NCBI GenBank assembly: GCA_028724525.1 | Contig: JAQYCV010000044.1 | Coordinates: 1 to 64,000 of the forward strand | Length of the DNA stretch: 64,000 nt | DNA from: Clostridiales bacterium | Lineage (GTDB): Bacteria > Bacillota > Clostridia > Saccharofermentanales > DTU023 | Direction: 5' to 3' | In this document: positions 16,747 through 23,771 of the stretch, in pieces | Layout of the letters: each line of letters begins with the position of its first letter | Position numbering within the stretch: the stretch's first letter is position 1 | Notes under the pieces: generated by a model | Told to the model about the DNA's origin: nothing | The model's database searches: none | What the model saw: only the letters and a program-made list of their open reading frames with translations | Translations under genes and position numbers: made by a program

Positions 16747-18987
16747 CTATTCTTCTCTTGTCTCTCGAGCCTTCAAAGTTTTTACAATAAAAGAGGCCAC
16801 ATCAATACCGTGGGATCCACGACCAAAGCCCGCATCGCATCCAGCTTCCAGCGCCATCTCATTGGTCACTTGAGTTCCACCGCAGATGAGAATGAACTTG
16901 TCTCTAACGCCGCGTTCAAGGCAAATGTCATGGAGTTTTCGCATATTTTTAATATGCACATCGTCGTGAGAAATAATCGTGGATTGCAGGATAGCATCAG
17001 CGTTCGTTTCAATAGCAGCATCCACCAGCTTATCCACAGGCACGGAGGTACCCAAATAATGATAATGCACACCAAAGCCTTCAATGCCTCCGTGCTTGAT
17101 ATCCAATATTTCTTTGAGGCCAACTGAATGCTCATCCTCCCCTACAGTCGCAGCAACCACGGTAATAGGCCGAGTATGAATGTAGTCACGGATCTCTGTT
17201 TCACTAAGTAGGGGGATTTCCTCAGGTATATTTAACTCTGAAAGGTCAATATCAAAGTCAACTGTACCCTTCATCTCTATTTGCGTGCCCTCACTCGGAT
17301 GGAGGATCTGGCTGTGAATTACAGTGCAGTCCTTGAGCCCTAGCCTCTTGCCAATTTCTAAGGAGGCAAACTCTGCCCTTCTTTTATCGCAGGGTAGCAT
17401 AAGCGTCAGCACCACAATTCCATCTCCCAGCCATTCCACCTCCGGGCGGACCAGGTTGGGATTATCATAGTAGTGAGATTTCTCTTTAATACGAGTTTCC
17501 ACATTATCTTCTGGATCTAATTCATCCACAAAGATAATCTTCGCAGGGTCCTCGAAAGTGTCACCGCCTATGGCCTCAGAGGCAGACTTAAATTGGGCTG
17601 GGATATGGTTGTTTCCATAGTGGACAGAGACCGGGGCAAAATAGTCCTCTGCTCGTGCCACAACAGTACCAGCACCAATACCACCATTCCGTTCACGGAC
17701 CAGGCCATCCCCTTTACGTTCAGGATAGAGGCCATTATCAATGAAAAATCCCTGTTCTACCGCCTCAAAATAGCCACCAATCTCAAGCATTTCTTCCATG
17801 AAAAGAATAGCCCGCTCTTTGAATTCACGTACTTGATTGCCTAAAGGGCCTTCACGATCAATTTTGACCATTTCACGGATGCCATCTAGACCATTGAGAG
17901 ATTGGCGGGCCGTATTGATGGCAGCAATATTATTATAGTGCCAGGGTACATTGCGGCCTTCATCCGGCGTGATGGTCGATTGGATATCGGCCGAGGTCAA
18001 GCGTGAGATCACAATATCCAGGGTATGGGTAACTGTAGCTTCGCGTGCCTCAGACTCCATGAATTTAGTATTCTGCTGGGCCCGCATTTTGAAGTTGCGG
18101 AAAAGATCACGTAGGGCCACAGCATAGGGCAGGTCAAGACGCATGCAGGGAGCGGGCGGAGCAGTGGGGGGAACTGTCGAGAGGGCGATATTTTCTGGCT
18201 TGATACCACAGCCTACAGAAAAGGCGCAGTTGAGCGCATGTTGAACCATGAGTTCTGGGTAGACTTTCCAAGCTTCCATAGCTGTCGCATTCGCATTGTG
18301 AGCCCCATCAATCTGCAACATCTCACCATAGGCAATAATAGATTTGCTTTCGCAGGCATCCACAAAGCTACGTAAGCCATTGATATTTCGATAAAGCACA
18401 TTGTATTGGGGGTCTTGGTGGGCACCGGAAATGCCCTCTTCTACAAACATGACAGCAATATCTGGCCCCGCAATGCCCGAAACATAAGAGTGGAAATTAA
18501 GCGGTCGACCCACCTCTTCTTCAATTAAATCTAAGGCGCGACGGGTTGCACGGCATTGTTTGCGCGTCACCGCAATACCACCGATACCTTGTGTAGTGCC
18601 TTCGATGAGGGAATCAATATGGGATTGACCCGCTGTGCGTATAACCATAATATGGTCAGCCCCATTCCAGGCGGCCATTCGCATCCTACGTATATCATCT
18701 TCAAAACGTCCCGAAGCGATCTCGGTCGTGATGACACAGTCCGGCTGGGGATCAATATAACCAAAGCCGCGGCTACCGGCCAAGGGCACGGATTGCTTTA
18801 GGGGCTTAGAAGTTTCATGATATTCAAAGTCACCAATGACACGCTTCTCATTGCGGCCTTCCCGCCAGTGCCAGGGATGTTTACCAGGATGGTAATCCTC
18901 TAAATTTTCTAAGATTTTACGAACATCAATACGCTCATCTTTATCTAAATTTTCCAGTTGGGCATGTTTATTAAAAGTCTTAGTCAT
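16747..18987 (-). CDS. oraE: D-ornithine 4,5-aminomutase, catalytic E subunit
   Basis: Adenosylcobalamin and PLP enzyme moving the terminal amino group of D-ornithine to C4, giving (2R,4S)-2,4-diaminopentanoate. The 746-aa chain has an N-terminal TIM-barrel domain and a C-terminal Rossmann B12 domain. The base-off cobalamin motif DEHSVG (DxHxxG) puts the cobalt-binding His at residue 620, and the PLP lysine is K631 in LDIKHGG. The 11-residue spacing is the same as the His618/Lys629 pair of the characterised C. sticklandii enzyme. The start overlaps the oraS stop by 8 bp, ensuring coupled synthesis of the two subunits. Confidence 0.97.
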   Translation of the reverse strand: MTKTFNKHAQLENLDKDERIDVRKILENLEDYHPGKHPWHWREGRNEKRVIGDFEYHETSKPLKQSVPLAGSRGFGYIDPQPDCVITTEIASGRFEDDIRRMRMAAWNGADHIMVIRTAGQSHIDSLIEGTTQGIGGIAVTRKQCRATRRALDLIEEEVGRPLNFHSYVSGIAGPDIAVMFVEEGISGAHQDPQYNVLYRNINGLRSFVDACESKSIIAYGEMLQIDGAHNANATAMEAWKVYPELMVQHALNCAFSVGCGIKPENIALSTVPPTAPPAPCMRLDLPYAVALRDLFRNFKMRAQQNTKFMESEAREATVTHTLDIVISRLTSADIQSTITPDEGRNVPWHYNNIAAINTARQSLNGLDGIREMVKIDREGPLGNQVREFKERAILFMEEMLEIGGYFEAVEQGFFIDNGLYPERKGDGLVRERNGGIGAGTVVARAEDYFAPVSVHYGNNHIPAQFKSASEAIGGDTFEDPAKIIFVDELDPEDNVETRIKEKSHYYDNPNLVRPEVEWLGDGIVVLTLMLPCDKRRAEFASLEIGKRLGLKDCTVIHSQILHPSEGTQIEMKGTVDFDIDLSELNIPEEIPLLSETEIRDYIHTRPITVVAATVGEDEHSVGLKEILDIKHGGIEGFGVHYHYLGTSVPVDKLVDAAIETNADAILQSTIISHDDVHIKNMRKLHDICLERGVRDKFILICGGTQVTNEMALEAGCDAGFGRGSHGIDVASFIVKTLKARETREE

Positions 18988-19354
18988 GTCTATCTTCCCC
19001 CTTTTGGAATAAGTCGGGGACCTGGTCCCAATATTTGCCTTCTACTAAGGCTAGACCCGCCTCACGGATAGACAAATTCATCTTTTCTGCCAGGAGGTAG
19101 ACGCAGTTACCTGCCCCATGTCCCAAGAGTTCCCTATCAATCAGCCCATTCACTATTGGTTTAGCTTCAAGACTAGAAAAGCCCATGCGGAGGAGGACGG
19201 ATCTTTCAATAGAGGGCGTTGTGTAATGTTTACCAGCCTCTAGCATAGGGGCAACCAACTGCTTGGCCAGGTCCCAAAAGTGCTGATATAGCTCTTCGTC
19301 ACTCATCTGGGCCAGGTGCTGACGGCGTTGTAAATAATCATCTTTTCTTGCCAT
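18980..19354 (-). CDS. oraS: D-ornithine 4,5-aminomutase, small S subunit
   Basis: 124-aa small subunit required for OraE activity and stability; the length fits the family (about 120 aa). The chain is largely helical, with conserved-looking segments GKHYTTPSIERSVLLRMGFSS and GHGAGNCVYLLAEK. It overlaps oraE by 8 bp and follows ortB by 34 bp. The assignment relies on recognisable family sequence together with position. Confidence 0.95.
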   Translation of the reverse strand: MARKDDYLQRRQHLAQMSDEELYQHFWDLAKQLVAPMLEAGKHYTTPSIERSVLLRMGFSSLEAKPIVNGLIDRELLGHGAGNCVYLLAEKMNLSIREAGLALVEGKYWDQVPDLFQKGEDRHD

Positions 19355-19388
19355 TGTTCTCTCCTTTCAGAAAAAACTAGTTTGCGAA

Positions 19389-20804
19389 CTAGACCACTTG
19401 CTTGCCAAATTCGGCTAATGTTTGGTGTAAAAAGTCTTGATCGCAATGCACTTCTGCTTCGAGATATTGCGCTTGGTCTTTGCTAATCTCCTCCCCCATG
19501 GGTGCGGTCAAACGCTTAAGGGCAGATTTTCTTAAAGTCGCCATATCCCAGAATCGGGCTTTAATTTTACTGGGATGGTCTGGCAGAATAATATTCTTGC
19601 CTGGGACCTCTTCCTCAGGATCTCCCAAGCGAATTTCGATGCCATTCTCCCGAGCAAAGCTCAACTGGGGCATGGGGTGTTTGCCAGCTCCTGTATATTC
19701 CGTCTCTTGTACGACAATAATTTGGTCTTGGTCCAGGGTCTTGGCTAGGGCAAAAGCCGCGGCCAAGGATGTGTTGCCTGCAGGCCCTCTCTCCATGCCC
19801 TCTAAAGCTGCCAGAGTCTCTGTAATAAAGAAGACCTCACCCTGCTTTAGGGTCATATAGTTATCCATATAACGCAGGGGGCGAGCCGCATTGCGGGGGA
19901 CATCGCTGCGGTCTGGCTGGACGGTGAAGGGTATGCCAAAACCTGTATGACCCGTTGTAAAAGATTTTCGGTTGAAATCATGGTCTGAGGCCATGTGCAG
20001 GCCTGACAGATCAACGCTGGCGGCATAAATCTTAGTATCATTAGCCCCTGCCAAACGCAGACCACGCGCAGTCCCTGTGAGGTTACCTCCGCCAGCATTG
20101 GTCGCAATGACATAGTCTGGATGCCGTCCAAAAAGCCCCATTCCCTGTTGGATAATTTCATAGCCCAGGCTCTCCACGCCAGCAATAGCGGTGGCAGTAT
20201 AAAGAGAAGCATTGTAAAAGCCTGTTTCTTCAAGAAGCTTTAAGGTTTCATAGAAAAGCTCTGGGCCCACCGTAAGCTGAATGACCTCTGCGCCCAAGGC
20301 TTCACATTTACGTTGCTTCTCCAAAATTTCCGGTTGACCAACCCGGCGGGAGTCAAAGCATTCCTGAACCACAATGCATTTGAGACCAAGTTTGGCAGCC
20401 ATAGATGCCACAGCGGCCCCATAGTTACCTGAAGTTGCAGCAATAACACCTTTATAGCCAAGGCGCTTCGCCTCGTACACAGAAAGGGCTGCCCTCCTGG
20501 CTTTGAAGCTACCTGAGGGATTGGCAGCTTCATCTTTGATATAGATTTGAGCCCCCTTTCCTTCCGGGGCTATCTTCCGTACCAAGGCCGTAATATTATC
20601 TAGATAAATCAGAGGTGTATCCCCTACATGCAAGGATTTGAGGATTTCTTGAATTTCTTGAATCTTATAAGGCACAGATGCCATGAGTCCCTCATAATCA
20701 AAGGTGTGGTCTGGTCTTTCAAATTGAGCATAGTCTAAGCCAACAGCCTGCCTGATAATGTCATTTTGTCGGGCCATAACAGCCTTGTATGATAAATCTT
20801 TCAT
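19389..20804 (-). CDS. ortB: 2-amino-4-oxopentanoate thiolase, beta subunit
   Basis: PLP-dependent subunit of the thiolase that cleaves 2-amino-4-oxopentanoate with CoA to acetyl-CoA and alanine. The fold is that of threonine synthase-like type II PLP enzymes: PLP lysine in NPSGSFKARRAALS, substrate loop SGNYGAA, and the phosphate-binding glycine run TNAGGGNLTG. The 471-aa length is normal for OrtB. It lies 12 bp after the fused ord-ortA gene, whose C-terminal part supplies the alpha subunit. Confidence 0.96.
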   Translation of the reverse strand: MKDLSYKAVMARQNDIIRQAVGLDYAQFERPDHTFDYEGLMASVPYKIQEIQEILKSLHVGDTPLIYLDNITALVRKIAPEGKGAQIYIKDEAANPSGSFKARRAALSVYEAKRLGYKGVIAATSGNYGAAVASMAAKLGLKCIVVQECFDSRRVGQPEILEKQRKCEALGAEVIQLTVGPELFYETLKLLEETGFYNASLYTATAIAGVESLGYEIIQQGMGLFGRHPDYVIATNAGGGNLTGTARGLRLAGANDTKIYAASVDLSGLHMASDHDFNRKSFTTGHTGFGIPFTVQPDRSDVPRNAARPLRYMDNYMTLKQGEVFFITETLAALEGMERGPAGNTSLAAAFALAKTLDQDQIIVVQETEYTGAGKHPMPQLSFARENGIEIRLGDPEEEVPGKNIILPDHPSKIKARFWDMATLRKSALKRLTAPMGEEISKDQAQYLEAEVHCDQDFLHQTLAEFGKQVV

Positions 20805-20816
20805 TTACGCTTCCTC

Positions 20817-22169
20817 TCAGCAAACGGATTTGACCAACTGGCACACCTGGGCTAATTCGGGCACATCTTCACCAAAAGTATGTTGATAGTTCACGGGATA
20901 ATTCGTGAGCCTGCCTTTTACAGAGCGCCCAATAGCTGTTTTGACTAATACTTGATCTCCGGTATAAGCATCGTTTTGCAGCTCACCCTTAACCCACAAG
21001 AGGAGGGGCGTTTGGCCCGTATCTTCTGGAACATTCTCTGCTCTTTGCCCCGCTGGCAAAGAGACTTGTTCGATCGTGACGAGGTCCCCAGCCTTGTAGA
21101 GGCGGCGTGGTTCACGATTGGCCACAAGCTGTGTACGCCAGTCGCCACAATAAGCGCGGGGGATGGGAAGTTCCAGAAGATTCAATAGTCCGGGCTCAGC
21201 ATTCAGAACTGCGGGGATCATGTTAACAATCATGGCAATCGTACCCACTCCACCCGGCGTTTCCGGTTTAATTCGTAAGTTCATGTCATATGAGCCCGTG
21301 TGGATAGTGATATAGTCACCCGTTTCTGTACCTTCTAATTCGGGGTATACCTGCTGAGGATGGTCCAGATGGATAAGCTGTTTACCATCTTTGTCATAGG
21401 CAAAGCATTGTTGTCTTACGCCTGCTACCTGACCAGGCTCGACATCAAAGTGGGCTGCCTTGCGGTCTACCTGCGAAACAATTGCTTCTTTTGTTTGCTC
21501 AAATTTATCTATTGTCCAGCCAAGGGCATCAGCAATAATACCGACAGACTCCGGGAAACCAACGTGGCCGGAAAGTTTTCCTGACCGGTTAAGTGCCTCA
21601 AAGACCTCGGGATCTATACCGACACCCTGCTCTTCCATCACGGCTTTACCGAACGGCGATAGATCATTAATTCTAGACGCCTCAATGGAGTCAACGGTCT
21701 CACAAGCCCCGGTCAAACACACCACGAGCAGGTCTAAAATAAAACCGGGGTTTACCCCAGTACCCAAAATGCTAATTTTATGTTTGCGGGCCAGGCGATC
21801 TAATTCAGCTGAGAGCTCAGCTTCTTGGGCCCATGGCCAGGCCATTTCTTCCGCTGTAGTGAGGACATTAACCGCTCTTTCCGCACAAAACTTTAATTTA
21901 GGAAAAGCCTTAGCTGTAAAAGAATCAGTTGCTAATACAACTAGATCGCAAAGGTCCTGGCGAATAACCTCGTCAGGCTTGTCGGTAATATATACCGGTG
22001 GATGTCCATGAGAATCAAGGCCGAGGCGATCGAAGATATTTTTACCTAAAAGCTCTGGCCAAGTATCAATGACTCCGGAGATTTCCATACCTTGCTTAGC
22101 CAGAATCATGCGGGCGATGCCTGATCCCATAGCGCCAAAGCCCCAAATGGCTACACGTATATTGCGCAT
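20817..22169 (-). CDS. ord-ortA: Fused 2,4-diaminopentanoate dehydrogenase and 2-amino-4-oxopentanoate thiolase alpha subunit
   Basis: Single 450-aa chain. Residues ~1-345 are Ord, an NAD(P)-dependent dehydrogenase that oxidatively deaminates 2,4-diaminopentanoate to 2-amino-4-oxopentanoate: the Rossmann motif is IWGFGAMGSGIARMIL, with DLVVLATDS and ILGTGVNPGFILDLL further on. Ord proteins are normally about 340-355 aa. Residues ~358-450 (nucleotides ~20820-21098) match the separate ~100-aa OrtA subunit: GDLVTIEQVSLPAGQRA, NVPEDTGQTPLLLWVKG, and a C-terminal FGEDVPEL. No stop or frameshift separates them. I chose ATG 22169 because GGAGGG lies 5-6 bases upstream; the frame extends upstream to 22238 without a ribosome-binding site. 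First gene of the ornithine operon. Confidence 0.92.
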   Translation of the reverse strand: MRNIRVAIWGFGAMGSGIARMILAKQGMEISGVIDTWPELLGKNIFDRLGLDSHGHPPVYITDKPDEVIRQDLCDLVVLATDSFTAKAFPKLKFCAERAVNVLTTAEEMAWPWAQEAELSAELDRLARKHKISILGTGVNPGFILDLLVVCLTGACETVDSIEASRINDLSPFGKAVMEEQGVGIDPEVFEALNRSGKLSGHVGFPESVGIIADALGWTIDKFEQTKEAIVSQVDRKAAHFDVEPGQVAGVRQQCFAYDKDGKQLIHLDHPQQVYPELEGTETGDYITIHTGSYDMNLRIKPETPGGVGTIAMIVNMIPAVLNAEPGLLNLLELPIPRAYCGDWRTQLVANREPRRLYKAGDLVTIEQVSLPAGQRAENVPEDTGQTPLLLWVKGELQNDAYTGDQVLVKTAIGRSVKGRLTNYPVNYQHTFGEDVPELAQVCQLVKSVC

Positions 22170-22254
22170 AAATCCCTCCTCTTTTTCCTGCTTATTATCT
22201 GCAAGTGATTTCCGCTTGCTCATGAGCAGAACACGCATCTAAAGAACTAATTAA

Positions 22255-22283
22255 ATTGTACATAAAAGTAAAGAACGAGACAA
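22255..22283 (-). promoter_or_regulatory. Promoter of the ornithine degradation operon
   Basis: On the minus strand TTGTCT (22278-22283) and TACAAT (22255-22260) are separated by exactly 17 bp, a good housekeeping promoter. The start site would be near 22248, giving an ~80-base leader before the ord-ortA ATG. The leader contains the near-palindrome GCTCATGAGC (22218-22227). Confidence 0.75.
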
Positions 22284-22332
22284 TTCATAGTCCTTTTGCT
22301 GTGCAAGTGTTCAATTACCTCAAAAAACTTGA

Positions 22333-22361
22333 TTGACAGCCTGCCTCCTGCTTGCTAGAAT
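22333..22361 (+). promoter_or_regulatory. Promoter of tRNA-Leu
   Basis: Consensus TTGACA (22333-22338) and TAGAAT (22356-22361) with a 17-bp spacer, about 33 bases ahead of the mature tRNA. It is divergent from the ornithine operon promoter 50 bp away. Confidence 0.8.
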
Positions 22362-22373
22362 TTTCGCTTAGTA

Positions 22374-22500
22374 GCCCGCCTGAGCTGATAGACGCTGGTG
22401 TGTCGGAATTGGCAGACGAGATAGACTCAAAATCTGTTGTCCGCAAGGGCGTGTGGGTTCGAGTCCCACCACCAGCACCATTTGAGCTCAAGGCGGGTTT
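22374..22500 (+). repeat. Inverted repeat flanking tRNA-Leu
   Basis: CCCGCCTGAGCT at 22375-22386, upstream of the tRNA, is complementary to AGCTCAAGGCGGG at 22486-22498 downstream, 12 pairs with one bulged base, followed by TTTT. The leader and trailer of the precursor can therefore pair around the tRNA, and the 3' half with its short T-run may also help termination. Confidence 0.7.
22394..22480 (+). tRNA. tRNA-Leu (CAA)
   Basis: Class II tRNA of 87 nt with encoded CCA. Acceptor stem GCTGGTG pairs with CACCAGC, the T arm contains GGTTCGAGTCC, the anticodon loop is CTCAAAA (anticodon CAA) and there is a long variable arm. The precursor is flanked by an inverted repeat (22374-22386 with 22485-22498). 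Confidence 0.95.
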
Positions 22501-22526
22501 TCCATTGACAGTAAGAGGTGAAGTTA

Positions 22527-23684
22527 ATGGACCGAGAACCCCAGCAAGTGCCTCCAGGCTACAAGGCTAAAATCAGCCCTGAAACTTTTGTTTGTCTAGG
22601 CCTTATCCTTTCGATTTTTGCCTATTTAGGCTACAAATTAGGCGCTGTCAGACTCATGCAAACCATCATGCAATTGAGTTTTGACCTTCTTATCAACACC
22701 TGCTTCTTCCTTATGGCACTATGTGTCATCATGGGGGGCCTGGCTGCGATCTTGGCAGAATTTGGGATTATTGACCTTTTTAATCTCCTCCTCTCCCCCC
22801 TCATGCGCCCTCTCTACCATCTGCCGGGAGCGGCTGCCCTAGGGGTGATTACCACCTTTTTCTCCGATAATCCCGCCATCTTAAGTCTCTCGTCCAATGC
22901 CTCTTTCCGGGCAAGCTTTAAACGCTATCAGTTGCCTGCCCTCTGCAATCTAGGCACTTCTTTTGGTATGGGCATGATTGTAATTACATACATGTCTTCC
23001 TTAGAGGTAGATAAGATTGGCCTGGCCGTCTTAGCGGGTTTTCTGGGTGCCTTTATGGGATCTATTGTTTCCACGCGCCTCATGTTGAGAGCCACGAGAA
23101 AGTCCTACGGCGATAGAGCGGATGATAGCCTGGCCCCTGAGGATGCCCAAGCAAGCGATTTGCAAAATCTCCGTCCCGTGCGTTCAGGCGGTGCCTTGCA
23201 ACGAGTCATGGGAGCACTTTTGGAAGGGGGAAAAACCGGTGTAGAGGTAGGCTTATCCATTATTCCCGGCGTTCTGATTATATGTTGTCTTGTCATTTTA
23301 TTTACAAATGGTCCAGACGACAAGTTCCCTGGAGTTGCCCTTATTCCCTGGTTAGGAGAAAAATTCAACTTTCTTCTGCAACCTTTATTCGGTTTCTCCT
23401 CTTCTCATGCTATCTCAGTACCCTTAACGGCCCTAGGCTCTGCCGGTGCTTCTCTGGCCCTTATACCCGTTTTATTAAGCAAGTCCCTAATTGGGGCTAA
23501 TGATATCGCTGTGTTCACTGCCATCTGCATGTGCTGGTCCGGCTACCTATCTACCCACATCGCCATGATGGACAACCTCAAAGCGCGTGAATTAGCTTCT
23601 AAAGCTATCTTGTCCCACACCTTTGGCGGATTGGCAGCTGGAATTGCCGCTAACTTTCTCTTTAAACTTTTGAGCTCTTTCTAA
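22527..23684 (+). CDS. GATE-domain (nucleoside recognition) integral membrane protein
   Basis: 385-aa polytopic membrane protein with about nine or ten hydrophobic helices. The sequence type is the Gate / nucleoside-recognition fold also seen in SpoVB-associated SpmA/SpmB-like and FeoB-core proteins: TTFFSDNPAILSL, LCNLGTSFGMGMIV, and repeated glycine-rich helices such as GLSIIPGVLIICCLVIL. I chose the ATG at 22527 because GAGGTG lies 6 bases upstream; an in-frame GTG at 22518 overlaps that ribosome-binding site. The substrate is unknown. It lies just across the promoter region from the ornithine operon, which in this window has no transporter gene, so amino-acid transport is a possible but untested role. 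Confidence 0.75.
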   Translation: MDREPQQVPPGYKAKISPETFVCLGLILSIFAYLGYKLGAVRLMQTIMQLSFDLLINTCFFLMALCVIMGGLAAILAEFGIIDLFNLLLSPLMRPLYHLPGAAALGVITTFFSDNPAILSLSSNASFRASFKRYQLPALCNLGTSFGMGMIVITYMSSLEVDKIGLAVLAGFLGAFMGSIVSTRLMLRATRKSYGDRADDSLAPEDAQASDLQNLRPVRSGGALQRVMGALLEGGKTGVEVGLSIIPGVLIICCLVILFTNGPDDKFPGVALIPWLGEKFNFLLQPLFGFSSSHAISVPLTALGSAGASLALIPVLLSKSLIGANDIAVFTAICMCWSGYLSTHIAMMDNLKARELASKAILSHTFGGLAAGIAANFLFKLLSSF

Positions 23685-23712
23685 ATCCCAAACAGCTTGC
23701 CCTCTCTACATG

Positions 23713-23752
23713 TTATAATAGTATGTCTCCATTAGAGGGAGACATAACCTAT
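23713..23752 (+). promoter_or_regulatory. Extended -10 promoter and strong leader hairpin before the CofE-like gene
   Basis: TGTTATAAT (an extended -10 with a perfect TATAAT) at about 23711-23719 is followed immediately by the hairpin TATGTCTCC-ATTAGA-GGGAGACATA at about 23722-23747 (9 pairs). The hairpin would be at or near the 5' end of the transcript and about 10 bases before the ribosome-binding site. It has no T-run, so it is not a terminator; an mRNA-stabilising or regulatory role is possible. Confidence 0.5.
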
Positions 23753-23771
23753 AGGTATGGGAGGCTATTCC

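Noticed and set aside
16597-17127. 176-aa plus-strand reading frame opposite the glmL-type/oraE junction
   Set aside because: Crosses two well-supported genes in antisense; no upstream Shine-Dalgarno.
21460-22011. 183-aa plus-strand reading frame opposite ord
   Set aside because: Ser/Arg-rich antisense frame of the Rossmann domain coding region; not a plausible gene.
22352-22570. 72-aa plus-strand reading frame over the tRNA-Leu gene
   Set aside because: It spans the tRNA and its flanking repeat; the amino acid sequence reflects the tRNA.
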